A stretch of DNA of 64,000 nucleotides from Halichondria panicea (taxonomy: Eukaryota; Porifera; Demospongiae; Suberitida; Halichondriidae), in NCBI RefSeq assembly GCF_963675165.1, contig NC_087377.1:7085122-7149121 (forward strand), written 5' to 3'. How positions within the stretch are numbered: the first letter of the stretch is position 1; the number at the start of each line of letters is the position of its first letter. This document shows positions 11,914 through 22,374 of the stretch, piece after piece. The translations under genes and the position numbers were made by a program. The notes under the pieces are model-generated. The model did no database searches and was not told where the DNA came from. It was given only the letters and a program-made list of their open reading frames with translations.

Positions 11914-12273
11914 TTAACATATTGAGCATTTCCACTGTTCACGGATGTCATGTTGGTCAATCTTCACGCAATTAATGTGGAACCAACGTGGACAGTAATC
12001 ACATCCCACCCAATTCTCCTCGTCTCCTGCCTGCTGGCACTGCTGGCAAATGTTTGTGTCGATCTTTTTGTTCGTCTTTTTGTTTATGCGTCTGCGTTTC
12101 ACCACAGGGGTGGTACTGTGTCTCCCCTTCATCCGTTTGCTGCGCTTCAACACAGGAGTATTGTCTTCAGTGCGAAGTGTAAGAGCACGCTTTAGTTGTT
12201 TTGTCACGGCTTCACCACTGCTCGCTGGATCTGTGTTCGTTGTACTGCTGTTTGATGGAGGGATCTCTACCAC
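11914..12273 (-). pseudogene. C-terminal PHD-finger exon of an unidentified gene
   Basis: The minus-strand reading ends in a complete PHD-type Cys4-His-Cys3 pattern: CQQC, then CDYC, then HINC, then CSIC directly before the stop, with the usual W (WFHI) between the second and third pairs. Before it lies a basic stretch (KRSKR, KRRRINKK) that could act as a nuclear signal. PHD fingers read histone tails, and C-terminal ones of this look also occur in transposase-derived proteins. The upstream in-frame part is found in two tandem copies (see 12274-12700). The copy joined to this exon is one base short near 12300, so the frame is broken and the gene is probably not functional as assembled. Confidence 0.5.
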
Positions 12274-12700
12274 GTGAGGAGTGTCTGATGATGGAGGGGT
12301 CTCATTTCCTCACTGGTTTCCTTTGGAGGAGTCTGACTCTCCCCGCCCCAAAGGCCACTGGAGTCCTCGTCAACTTCCTCTTCAAGAAGAGCTGAACACA
12401 CCTCTTCTCCATGTATAGCTAAAAAGGACACAAAATTGTATGATTATAATTATATGCATGCTGCATGCTTCACCACTGCTCGCTGGATCTCTGTTCGTTG
12501 TACTACTGCTGTTTGCACGTGAGGAGTGTCTGATGATGGAGGGGTCTCTCTTTCCACACTGGTTTCCTTTGGAGGAGTCTGACTCTCCCCGCCCCAAAGG
12601 CCACTGGAGTCCTTGTCAACTTCCTCTTCAAGAAGAGCTGAACACATGCACCTCTTCTCCATGTATATAGCTAAAAAGAACACAAAATTGTATGATTATA
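12274..12700 (-). repeat. Tandem duplication of the exon upstream of the PHD exon
   Basis: 12280-12470 and 12490-12710 are near-identical, including intronic flank. Both minus-strand copies read LLEEEVD(E/K)DSSGLWGGES and then acidic, Pro/Ser/Thr-rich sequence. The right copy stays open (PPKETSVERETPPSSDTPHV). The left copy lost one base and is frameshifted. Confidence 0.55.
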
Positions 12701-12717
12701 ATTATATGCATGCTGCA

Positions 12718-13200
12718 TATGCGTTATAGTTATAACATGGGCACAAGGGATGTATGGAATATATTGCACTGAAGCACGAGGGCGCCATATATGCCATGCA
12801 ACCCGAGTGCACGTGTTATAACTAGTTTATATCCCTAGGGCATAGCAACATAACACTGTCCTAGTAACACAATATATAAACTGCACAAAAAAAGACAGAG
12901 ATCTAAAGAACCAGCACCAGTAGCAGCCGAGGATGTGGTACCTCCTCCCCCACCCCCCGTAGGAGCACCCCCACCTCCTCCGCCCCCTCCACCCCCTCCA
13001 CCACCCCCACCTCCTCCGTCCCCTCCACCCCTCCACCACCGACAACTCTAGACGCAGCTCCATCTCTTCTCTCTTCTAGACGCCAGTATCTGCAGCGCGT
13101 AAGATTGGCATGACCGACGAATGGCTTGACACAAAATTGTTGGAGTTTCAACGCTGAAATCTGCAAAACAGCCCCACCCCACTTCTGCATAAGTGTGCAG
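12718..13200. repeat. Dispersed repeat, copy 1 of 3 (others 31050-31440 and 37786-38222 inverted)
   Basis: Shared landmarks are GTGTTATAACTAGTTTAT, CAACATAACACTGTCC, GACGAATGGCTTGACACA and repeated CAGCCCCACCCCACT. Copy 1 is interrupted at 12905-13050 by a C-rich (CCACCTCCTCCGCCC-like) microsatellite that the other copies lack. The short ORF in it (MTDEWLDTKLL...) occurs in all three copies, so it is part of the repeat. Confidence 0.6.
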
Positions 13201-13655
13201 GATTGGTTATTTATGCATGTTATACTGACATTAGCATGACATTATTATGTATAATTGCATAACATCCCCACATTATACATGTAACATATAATGTTGATAT
13301 AAAAATGTATAATGTGCATAATGTCACATTCATACAAGTGATGTAATAATTATGACATTATGCATTTTATACTTGATGTATAATTGTTATATATGCATAT
13401 TGTGCATAATGTCACATTTTAGTAAGTGGTGTATATTATGCATAATAATTATGCATAACGTCAAATTTTATATTTGATGTATAATTGAGCTGCATAATGT
13501 GCATAATGTCAAAATTTAATAATTATTTTAATTGTGAAATTTGTGAGATCCCAGTTGGGATGTGTCGATGTTACGGATATAGAGTTTGGCTACAGGTACA
13601 CTTAATTGTGTATGTATATTACGCATATAATGTGCATAATGTCGGGATTATGGGC
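13200..13655. repeat. AT-rich minisatellite of GCATAATGTCA units
   Basis: About 22-60-bp units built from TGTATAATGTGCATAATGTC and TATATTTGATGTATAATTG recur imperfectly. No gene is supported. Confidence 0.6.
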
Positions 13656-14185
13656 GGTTATAAATATAAGAGGTTAGGTAACGGTATGGGTAAGGGTTAG
13701 TTAGCATAAGGGGTAAAGGGTTATAGGGATAGGGTTATAAGGTTGGTTAGGGTAACAGGCTAGGGGGTCAGGGTCAGGGTAAAGGGTTAGGGTAAGAAGT
13801 TAGGGTAAAGGGTTAGAGTTAGGGTAAAGGTAAAGGGGTTAGAGTTAGGGTAAAGGTAAAGGGGTTAGAGTTAGGGATAGGGTTATAGGGCATAAGGTTG
13901 GTTAGGGTAACAGGCTAGGGGGTCAGGGTAAAGGGTTAGGGTAAGAAATTAGAGTTAGGGTAAAGGTAAAGGGTTAGAGTTAGGGTTAAGGTTAGGGGTT
14001 AGGGTAAGATGTTAGAGTTAGGGTAAGGGGTTAGAGTTAGGGTAAAGGCCGGGTTAGGGTAAGAGGTTAGAGTTAGGGAGTTATAATTAGGGTAAAGGGT
14101 TAGAGTTAGAGTTAGGGTAAAGGGTTAGAGTCAGGGTAAGGGGTTAGGTGGGTAAGGTTAGGTGTTAGGTATAAAGGTTATGTTA
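13656..14185 (+). repeat. Degenerate TTAGGG-type (telomere-like) interstitial tract
   Basis: About 500 bases consist almost wholly of GGTTAGGGTAAAGGGTTAGAG-like words. TTAGGG recurs dozens of times, interleaved with GTAAAGG and TTAGAG. The G-rich strand is the + strand. It abuts the Copia LTR at 14190. Confidence 0.75.
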
Positions 14186-14189
14186 GGTG

Positions 14190-14387
14190 TGTTGGCGCAG
14201 CCAGTCAGTTTATAATAGCGATAGCAACAGAATATAGAACAACAGCTCAGCTTTAACAAAAAGGAATAAGATGGAGATACTAACAGCACATGGCACAAAT
14301 CATTAATATATTATACCTAAATATACCTATACGCCTACAAACAATCTAGAATGTTCTAGATCTTTCCAGTTCACAGTTCACAGTTCA
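14190..14387 (-). repeat. 3' LTR of the Copia element
   Basis: It begins TGTTGGCGCAG and ends CAGTTCA on the + strand (TG...CA). Its first 117 bases are repeated at 18821-18937. Confidence 0.75.
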
Positions 14388-14392
14388 GGTCG

Positions 14393-15036
14393 CAGGGGCG
14401 GATCCAGAGGTAGTTCGTTGGGTTCGTACGAACTACCCTTCCACTAGTATATATTGGCTAGCTAGCTAACTGTACTGTCTTGACAAAGTCGTACAAAGTA
14501 CGTCCTCTCTGCTTAATAAAAGGGTGGGGCTGGTTCTCTTTGCATAATAAAAGGGTGGGGCTGGTTCTCTCTACATAACAAGAGGGTGGGGCTGGCTACT
14601 GCAGCCACATTGATTTGCACTGTGGTCAAGCGATTATATCTAGCCATGAATCCTTGACTCCTGGTGTAAGAAGAGGAAAGTTTCAGGTAAGGGAGAGTGC
14701 ATGGCACTGCATATTGAATGACACTGCATACTTACATGTATAATTGCTATAATCATTAATAATTATATTGATGGTCAAGTTCTACAAGTCTATAGCCAAG
14801 TCTCCTCTTCACCAGCCACCACCGTCTGTCTTTCCACTGGGGACCACTACTATCTCTCCTCCAGTCACAGCCATCTCCTGTGTTTATAAATCATGAGGGA
14901 GACATGAGGATTAATTAGTGGGCGTGGTACTTTAAAAGGGGCGTGGTCACAAAAATTTCGGCGCTGTGCGCCGAGTGAACTTCTTGCCCGCGCAACTATA
15001 GGAACCCCCCTTCCTTAAATCCTGGATCCGCCCCTG
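14393..15036. mobile_element. CAGGGGCGGATCC MITE, 5-bp target duplication GGTCG
   Basis: The ends are CAGGGGCGGATCCAG and CTGGATCCGCCCCTG. GGTCG lies at 14388-14392 and 15037-15041. It is related to 18938-19610 in opposite orientation. Inside are tandem AGCCCCACC/GGGTGGGGCTGG units of ~30 bp. Confidence 0.7.
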
Positions 15037-15041
15037 GGTCG

Positions 15042-18000
15042 TTCGAGCTACGAGTGCTCTTTTCCCACACTCCTTCTCACTCGAGGGTCGATTGCTCATT
15101 CCCCACATCTTGGTAAGTCGTTCGAATTTCACACAACTTACACCTTTCGTAAGTATGTCGGCTAACATATCTTCCGTCGGACAATACTCCAAACAAATCT
15201 TGTTTGTACCAACTTGTTCACGAACAAAATGAAACTTTATGTTTATATGTTTTGACCTTCTGTGAAACTGCGGATTCTTAGCCATGCAGATTGCAGATTG
15301 GTTATCCTTGAATATTAGTGTTGGTTCAGACGGTTGATTAGAGGTGAGTTCCCTCATCCACACTGCTTCTTGAGCTGTACTCGCAAGAGCCATATACTCC
15401 GCTTCTGCCGTGGATAGAGCAACACAGGATTGCTTCTTACTCTTCCAGGTTACTCCAATCTGAAACATGTAGCCAGTAGTCGACTTGTAGTCATTACAAT
15501 CACCTGCCCAGTCAGCATCAGAGTATCCTATCATATCACTGGATTCTCCTTTGGCATACAGTAGACCATACTGGGTAGTTCCTCTGAGGTATCTGAAAAT
15601 ACACTTCACAGCGCTCTTTGGTCGGATTTGAACAGAAACGAGCAGCACTGCAAATGCAATATCAGGTCGTGTTCTAGAGGACAGATAGAGCAGGCTGCCC
15701 ACTGCGGACTGGTATAAACGGATTCTTCGGATGCTTTCACCAACTTCGAATTAACATTGACTGGAGTCTTAAAGTCTTAATTGGTTTGGCCTCTTCCATA
15801 CCATACTTCCTGAGAACTGATTCCGTAAAGGTAGATTGACCTATCCAAACTTTACCATCTGTGTGGTCTTGAACCACTTGTACACCGAGAAAGTAGTTAA
15901 GTTCCCCGAGATCTTTCACATCGAATTTCTCTGATAGAGCTTTCTTTACTTCTGTGATTCTCTCAGAGCTTTCTCCAGCGATCACAATGTCGTCGACATA
16001 GACTCCTATTAGGAATGTTTCTCCTTCAGATGCAGTGTAAATACACGGATCATTAGCAGATTGGACAAAGCCCATACTCTTGAGATGAGAGTCGAGAACA
16101 TAGTTCCAACATCTGGGGCTTTGTTTCAAACCGTACAGGCTGTGCTTCAGTTTACAAACTAAATGTTCCTTGCCTTCCACAACAAAACCTTCTGGTTGCC
16201 TCATGTATACTTCCTCTTCAAGGTAACCATTGAGGAACGCTGCAGTGACATCTAATTGATGTAACTTGAGACCTTTCTGAACAGAAATAGCAACCAGGCT
16301 ACGAACAGATTCAAATCGAATGACTGGACTAAATGTTTCGTCGTAATCCAAACCATGTCTTTGTGAAAAGCCTTGTGCAACTAAGCGAGCTTTGTCAGCA
16401 CCAGTTTTCCGTTTAAATACCCATTTGTTACCAACGGGTTTGTGGTCTTTGGGTAACTTGACAAGATCCCAGACGTCATTGGAATGGATTGAATCCATCT
16501 CCTTCTGCATTGCCACTTCCCACTTCGTCTTGTCAGAACTTCTGAGAGCATCTTCTGGCTCCTTCAGTAGTTCAGGGACAGTGTAGAGTTTTACTCCATA
16601 ATAGTAAGGGCGTTTGATTTCCCTACTCGACGTCCTTCGAGGTATTTGAGTTTCTGTTTCGACTTCTTCAGTAGATTCTGTAGAGTCATCTTGTGGTGGT
16701 TCCTGGTTTGAGTCTTCTTCAGGTGGGTTTGAGTCTTCTTCCATCTCTTCGGGAAAGCTCTCAACTTGAACGATTTGGTTCTCCTCCTGCTCAGGGTCGA
16801 TTCCTCTTGAGGTTAAAGACAACATCACGACTGTGAAAGGTGCCCATATCGTACAGACGGTAGCCTTTCCTCTGTTCAGCATAACCAAGGAAAATGCATT
16901 TCTTTGCTTTGGAATCGAGCTTCTTCCGTTGATCCTTGGGCACATGCGAATATGCAACACAGCCAAATGCTTTAAGATGCTTCACATAGGATTTCTTACC
17001 AACCCAGGCTTCGAAGGGTGTTTCGTCACCCAAAGTCTTTGTAGGACTTCTGTTGAGGAGATAGGACGCTGTAGATAAAGCTTCAGCCCAGAATCGATGT
17101 TCCACAAGGGTCCTATTCATTCTTTCGGAAACGCCATTTTGCTCTGGAATGGTATACTCATGTTTGATTCCTTCGCTTTTCAGGTAGTTTTCAAACTCAG
17201 TAGACATGTACTCCCCTCCATTGTCCGTTCTGAAGGTCTTCACTTTGTGACCAGACGAATTTTCAGCCAACACTTTCCACCGTTTAAATGTTTCAAACAC
17301 CTCATGCTTGTTTTTCAGCATATAGATCCAGACATAGTGTGTTTTATCATCAATGAAAGTCACGAAGTACTCTGCACCACCAAGTGAGGGCGAGTCGATT
17401 TTACCACAGACGTCACTGTGGATGAGACCTAGTGGTTCTTTAGCTCGTAGTTCCAGGAAAAGCGCTTCTATGAATTTTTCCACTCACACAAGGTTCACAA
17501 AAATCAATGTTCTTCGAAACGTCGTAATCAAAACCATTCACCAATCCATCTTTGGCCAGGGTACGCAAGTTTCCTTCACCTAAGTGACCAAATCTCCGAT
17601 GCCATAAGTTCTCTTTGGCTGGATTGGTAGCAGCATTAACTTGAGGGTTATCCGATAATGGTTCACAATTCAAGTAGTACAGACTTCCTGTCTTAAAAGC
17701 CACAGCAAAAAATCCTTTTTCATTTAGTATCTGACCTTGCATCTCATCAAACATGACTTCTTTCCCAACCTCTGTAACCTTTGGGACGCTTAGCAAGTTG
17801 TACGCCAGTTCAGGTACATAGAGAACATCACTTAGTCTTCCTCTCTCCGCCAGGTAGTTTCAGTTTGAGTTTAACAACACCTGTACCGACAACTTCCAGT
17901 TTACGATCATCTCCTAGTGTGACTTGTTGTGGTTGTTGTACACAGTTAAAATCCTCCTTGGAATTACATATATGGCAGGTAGCTCCGGAGTCTACAATCC

Positions 18001-18049
18001 AGTGTTGTGCAGGTTTACTCACACCCAACACATGACTAGTTAGCAACAC
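15042..18049 (-). pseudogene. Copia pol: protease, integrase, reverse transcriptase, RNase H (broken)
   Basis: Protease motif DSGA near 17990 (WIVDSGATCHIC). GAG-pre-integrase zinc site (HRRFGH...CEPC) in 17440-17796. Integrase core in 16791-17483 with the DDE acids in SDVCG, TDNGGE and NGVSERMNR. Reverse transcriptase in 15737-16966 with the YVDD catalytic box near 15990. RNase H in 15042-15702 with the AEAEYMAL motif. Frames change between protease and pre-integrase, inside integrase to RT (about 16800-16970) and at 15702-15737. Compared with the family, about 15-20 residues are missing in integrase just after NRTLVE. The stop codon falls at the 3' LTR junction, and the adjacent MITE lengthens the apparent ORF. 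Function is lost; the assignment is secure. Confidence 0.85.
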
Positions 18050-18805
18050 TTCTTCTTTGTGAGGTTTAAACTTTCTTCTGCCTTTCGTGTTTCCAGATCC
18101 CTCGTCCTTAGCACGCTCCAGACATTAGCACGCTCCAGACAGTTCTTTTGAATGTGTCCAACCTTCTTACAGTAGTGGCACCTTACTGTTTGATTTCGAC
18201 CTTTAAACTTAGCTGCCATAGCCTTTTCGCTAAAATCAATACTCGATTTGTCTTTCTGCTTCCTCTCGGAACCGTTCGGTAACAATCTCCATCTTGGGAA
18301 CATCTTCATTCGCTTCAAGAGCAGTAACAAGTGTATTGAACGAATCCGGCAAACTAGCCAACAAATACACCACACGGTCCTCCTCGTCTATCTCATCTCC
18401 AACAATCGCCAGTTCATTAAACAGTTCTGTCATGGACTTGATATGATCTTGGACAGGTGCTCCGCTGTAGAGAGTGCAGTCTTTGTCTCAGAGCCAACTT
18501 ATTGGCCCATGTCTTCTTTTGAAACTGATTCTGCAATTTCGTCCAAACAACCACGGGGTCTTCGGGGTCTCCAATAAGGTAGAGTAGAGAGGGATCCATA
18601 CCTAGCTCGCAAGTGCACGGTCACGTCGAGCTAGGAACTTGGAACGGCGGTCAGCCTCTGCTTCTTCTTCAGGTACAGTCTCTGTTCCAGCAACTATCCC
18701 CCACAGTCCTTCTCGTACTAGAGCCATACGACACTGAACCTTCCACGTTGAGTAATTCGCTCCCTTGAGCGAGACAATAGCGGCAGTCTTCATTTCTGTA
18801 GCCAT
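18050..18805 (-). pseudogene. Copia gag (broken)
   Basis: It starts at the ATG at 18805, 2 nt beyond the tRNA-like site. The N-terminal part has the gag-type GANYSTWK motif. A stop interrupts it near 18600, and the UBN2-type capsid part (VWTKLQNQFQKK, then LLASLPDSF) continues in other frames. A CCHC zinc knuckle (C-x2-C-x4-H-x4-C, CHYCKKVGHIQKNC) lies near 18145-18185. A 17-nt tandem duplication at about 18110-18145 shifts the frame just after the knuckle. Confidence 0.75.
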
Positions 18806-18806
18806 C

Positions 18807-18820
18807 CTGGGCCCATAACC
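18807..18820 (-). promoter_or_regulatory. Primer-binding site matching the anticodon arm of initiator tRNA-Met
   Basis: The + strand CTGGGCCCATAACC directly borders the LTR start at 18821. It equals the anticodon stem-loop of eukaryotic initiator tRNA-Met as I remember it. Drosophila copia is known to prime with a half initiator tRNA, so the same mode is inferred. Confidence 0.7.
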
Positions 18821-18937
18821 TGTTGGCGCAGCCAGTCAGTTTATAATAGCGATAGCAACAGAATATAGAACAACAGCTCAGCTTTAACAAAAAGGAATAA
18901 GATGGAGATACTAACAGCACATGGCACAAATCATTAA
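18821..18937 (-). repeat. Partial 5' LTR of the Copia element
   Basis: The 117 bases are nearly identical to 14190-14306. The rest of the LTR is missing beyond the MITE at 18938. Confidence 0.75.
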
Positions 18938-19610
18938 CAGGGGCGGATCCAGGATTTAAGAAAAGGGGTTCTTTCTCACGGACAAGAAATTCACCCGGCG
19001 CACAGCGCCGAAATTTTTGAAGACCACGCCCCCTTTTGACGTGCCACGCCTACTAATTAATCACTTTCTACCTTCGAAAAATTTGTAACACAGGAGAGAT
19101 GGTTTTGTGACTGGAGGAGAGATAGTACGTGGTAACCCCCAATGGAAAGACAGCCAGTGATGGCTGGTGAAGAGGAGACTTGTAGAACTTAACCATCAAT
19201 TTATTAATGATTATAGTAATTATACATGTAAGTATGCAGTGATATTCAATATGCAGTGCCATGCACTCTCCCTTACCTGAAACTTTCCTCTTCTTAAACC
19301 AAGGATTCATGGCTAGATATAATAATTTATCACTAAGTCTTGACCACGGTGCAAATCAATTGGCTGCAGTAGCCAGCCCCACCCTCTACTTGTTATGCAG
19401 AAAGAACCAGCCCCACCCTTTTATTATGCAGAGAGAACCAGCCCCACCCTCTACTTGTTATGCAGAGAGAACCAGCCCCACCCTTTTATTATACGGAGAG
19501 GACTTTGTCAGTACAGTTAGCTCTCGCAGTTAGCTAGACTTAGTAATGTCAAGACTAGCTGGAAGGGTAGTTCGTACGAACCCAACGAACTACCTCTGGA
19601 TCCGCCCCTG
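18938..19610. mobile_element. CAGGGGCGGATCC MITE, 5-bp target duplication ATTAA
   Basis: It has the same termini as 14393-15036, inverted. ATTAA lies at 18933-18937 and 19611-19615. At 19370-19490 there are four tandem ~30-bp units (ACCAGCCCCACCCT...). Confidence 0.7.
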
Positions 19611-19615
19611 ATTAA

Positions 19616-20082
19616 TATAATCATAGATACAGGGATTTGAGGTGTTCTTGCAACTGTAATGTCGAGAGCGGAAGTACCTGTCACGTGAACCTTGGTAACA
19701 AGATTGAAATTTTGGCTCATTCCAAACCAATTTTTCTCCAATAGAGCCTATTCATTTTTGTTAACAGATACCTAGTGAATTTTACTACAAAACATTTGGC
19801 ACCCACTTAAATTTGGTCACTTAAAATGTTTTTTCCAATTAAATTCTGTACTTAATTAAACAAACTATTGTGGTATCTTTGTCAACACAAGCATACAACT
19901 ACAAATTTCTGTTGGAAAAAACACTAGAGTGGTAGTGCTATTAAATGCAGACAGAATAGCTGAAGCAGTCCTGTTTTAAACAGCTGTCTCATAATTGGTT
20001 CCGTCTCATAACACCTTCTTCTACTCTACGTTAGAGCCAGATTAGTAAAACCAGTAGGTTTTACAAGAGGCTCACTGACCTG
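19616..20082. other. Non-coding stretch right of the Copia element
   Basis: AT-rich sequence without recognisable gene, RNA or terminal repeat. The missing part of the 5' LTR is not found here. Confidence 0.4.
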
Positions 20083-20271
20083 TTATCCTCGAAAAGACAA
20101 AATCCGTACCCAGCAGTAATGGGATGGCTCAGATGCAGGCTATCCTTTGCATCGATCCGCTCTGCAAAAATGTGCATTAGAGGAAGCCGTTCATCGCTGC
20201 ACAGACCTGTCTACATGGACAATATCAACCTTGTATCTCAGGAGGGGCGAGTCCCCCCCCTGAATACATAA
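20083..20271 (+). pseudogene. C-terminal remnant of a transposon-encoded protein
   Basis: A 62-codon open stretch ending in TAA reads YPAVMGWLRCRLSFASIRSA and then KMCIRGSRSS. The pattern 'LR(C/T)(R/K)LSF...RSA...C(I/L)RGSRS' is one I associate with C-termini of mobile-element proteins in cnidarians and sponges. The exact element class is not determined. No upstream domain is preserved. Confidence 0.35.
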
Positions 20272-20423
20272 TTCCTCTATGAACTATACTTATATTCGCT
20301 TTGTTTTTATTTTTGACTGCTACATAATTACTATCACTAAACTACCTCCTTCTTTTGTACAATGTAATTTTTTCTTAGCCCCGAGATGGAGAGCTTTCAC
20401 GCCCAAAAAAAAAAAAAAAAAAA

Positions 20424-20850
20424 GTAGGTTTTACATAGATTGGCAGTGGGTTTGCCCGTGTTTAGCAATATTTCAATTATTTTGACTCATGTTCAAACTG
20501 TTCTATCTCTGCAGGGAAAGGCCACATCAAGGAACTGGCTAGACAGATAGTTTATTTAGCCTTTTCTCTCTTCGTATTTCTCATTTCATAATCCATGAAC
20601 ATTTTAATGAATGAATAATTATTATCATTTTAAAAATTGCACTATTTCGACGTTTCACCGCTCAAGTTTCTTGCCCAGCAATTACTCCATGCAAGTACAG
20701 CCATCTCCAGGACATTCTGCACTGGGTTTCCAAACGACTAAAAACCTGGATTACAAAGCGCTTCTTCAGATTTGCGATTGCTTCCACGAGGCAGATGACC
20801 TCTCAGTCTCTATTTCTCTTACCTAGACAATTCCGCCATCTTTAATAACT
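20424..20850 (+). repeat. Direct repeat, first copy (second 22066-22555)
   Basis: Both copies begin near AGTAGGTT(T/G)TACATAG, share CTCTGCAGG(G)AAAGGCCAC and end at CAATTCCGCCATCTTTAA. Identity is patchy, roughly 70-80% by eye. They may be two copies of an old non-coding element. Confidence 0.5.
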
Positions 20851-21030
20851 CAGCAATTGCGTGGCCAAAAATTAATAATAGATAGGCGTGGCCAGATAGA
20901 TAGATAGATAGATAAATTTTAATTTGGATAGGAATGCTGCATCCACCATAATGGTAGGTTTTCATGCAGGTCCTATATAAAAGAAAAGAAAAAAAAATAA
21001 ATAAATAAAACATACGTATAGATAATTAAT

Positions 21031-21360
21031 TCATGACAGGTGTTCTCCTAGATTGTAATGTGTATATGTTTTCAGGGAGGTTTTGAACAACTTTAAGGTG
21101 GGGCATGATTTTGAGGATAGCAGGAGACGGTTGTAGTGCAGAGCACCTGAGTATTCAAAGCTCCTTCTGTAGTGTTCAGAGTTTGGCTGGCCTAGGTGGA
21201 TATTACCTGATCCACGGGTCCCAATGTTGTACAGTATCGAGTTGAGTTTAAACTTGTTCTTCAGATAAGGAGGGGCAAGGTTCAGCAGACATCTGTGAAC
21301 TAGAGTGAGCATAAACCTCTGCCGCCTTTCTTGGAGTGTAGTCCAGCCAAGTTGGTCCCT
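21031..21360 (-). pseudogene. LINE reverse-transcriptase C-terminal remnant
   Basis: Minus-strand reading: LGWTTLQERRQRF, then HRCLLNLAPPYLKNKF, then RRSFEYSGALHYNRL, then LKLFKTSLKTY and a stop. This follows the C-terminal pattern of CR1/jockey-type non-LTR reverse transcriptases (L..R......KC..GLAPPYL ... RSF.Y.GA..WN.LP ... FK..L). Only the tail is present; no palm domain is found nearby. Confidence 0.6.
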
Positions 21361-21699
21361 GAGGGGTGAGCTGCTGGTGCGTGGAGGTTTTCCCGTGCCC
21401 GCCTAAAATCAGTGCAGTGCTTTTCCAGAGCCTGAGGTGTTGCTTTTCTTCACACTGTTCAGCTCTAGCTCCCTTTCTCTGACAGGCATGCTATATGCAC
21501 TGGCTAGATATCATGCATGCTCTTAAAATGGCTGTTATTTAATACTATTTCACAAATTCAACATATCAAGCAATAATTTATTAGTAATTATTAGTCCAGA
21601 GATATTCGAGAAGATATCTGATTAGTCCTGTCTTCTCTTCTTGAACTTCTGTGACGTTCCACTTTTATGCATGTCATAATACGTAAATTTATACTTCTG

Positions 21700-22333
21700 T
21701 ACTGAAAAAGAAAGGGAATCCGACTAGAAACACATTTGCAATGTGAAAAATTGCTAGGATTGGCCAGGGGAACCACAAAAAAGCGTAGAAACAAGAAATC
21801 AGACGAGAGCATAACTCCAATCCGTTACAACGTCATGAACATGTACAATGCATAGTATATAGACTGTGTTCCAGATCCATCTACCAGCTTCCATCCACCA
21901 CATCATATTCCATGCAGGTCACCAGTACGGTTCGTGCATGTTACTACGCATGGATGGACTGTGTGTACCTGTGCTCAACACTGCATGTATTAGGAACATC
22001 AATTCAGTACAAATCATCATGATTATATGCCCGCATGCACATTCCAAAATGGATGTATAATTAGTACAACCAGTAGGTTGTACATAGGATTGACAGTGCA
22101 GTTGTGTGTGTTTTCAATTATTGCACAAATTTTGACTCGTGTTTAGACTGCTCTATTTCTGCAGGAAAGGGCCACAGCAAGAAACTGAGTTGACAGATAG
22201 CTTAGTTAGCCTTTTATCTGTCTAAATGTGTGAAATTATAGTCAATAAATATTCTCATGCATTACTATTGATATTTGAAAAATTGCACTATTTTCATATT
22301 TCACCGCGTTTTGTCTGACTGACTAAGTAAGTT

Positions 22334-22374
<41 letters not shown>

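Larger units (their letters stand above)
14190..18937 (-). mobile_element. Decayed Ty1/Copia LTR retrotransposon
   Basis: The order on the minus strand is partial 5' LTR (18821-18937), tRNA-Met-like primer site (18807-18820), gag, protease, integrase, reverse transcriptase, RNase H and 3' LTR (14190-14387). Integrase before reverse transcriptase is the Copia order. Several frameshifts, an in-frame stop in gag and an internal deletion in integrase mean it is inactive. A 644-bp MITE sits next to the 3' LTR and a 673-bp relative of it truncates the 5' LTR. The retrotransposon's own target duplication could not be found because the outer part of the 5' LTR is missing. Confidence 0.9.

Noticed and set aside
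12827-13190. Gly/Trp/Arg-rich minus-strand ORFs
   Set aside because: They are shadows of the C-rich microsatellite; low complexity and no domain.
22323-22374. Possible CRISPR-like array
   Set aside because: It is a plain (GTAA)n microsatellite without spacers.
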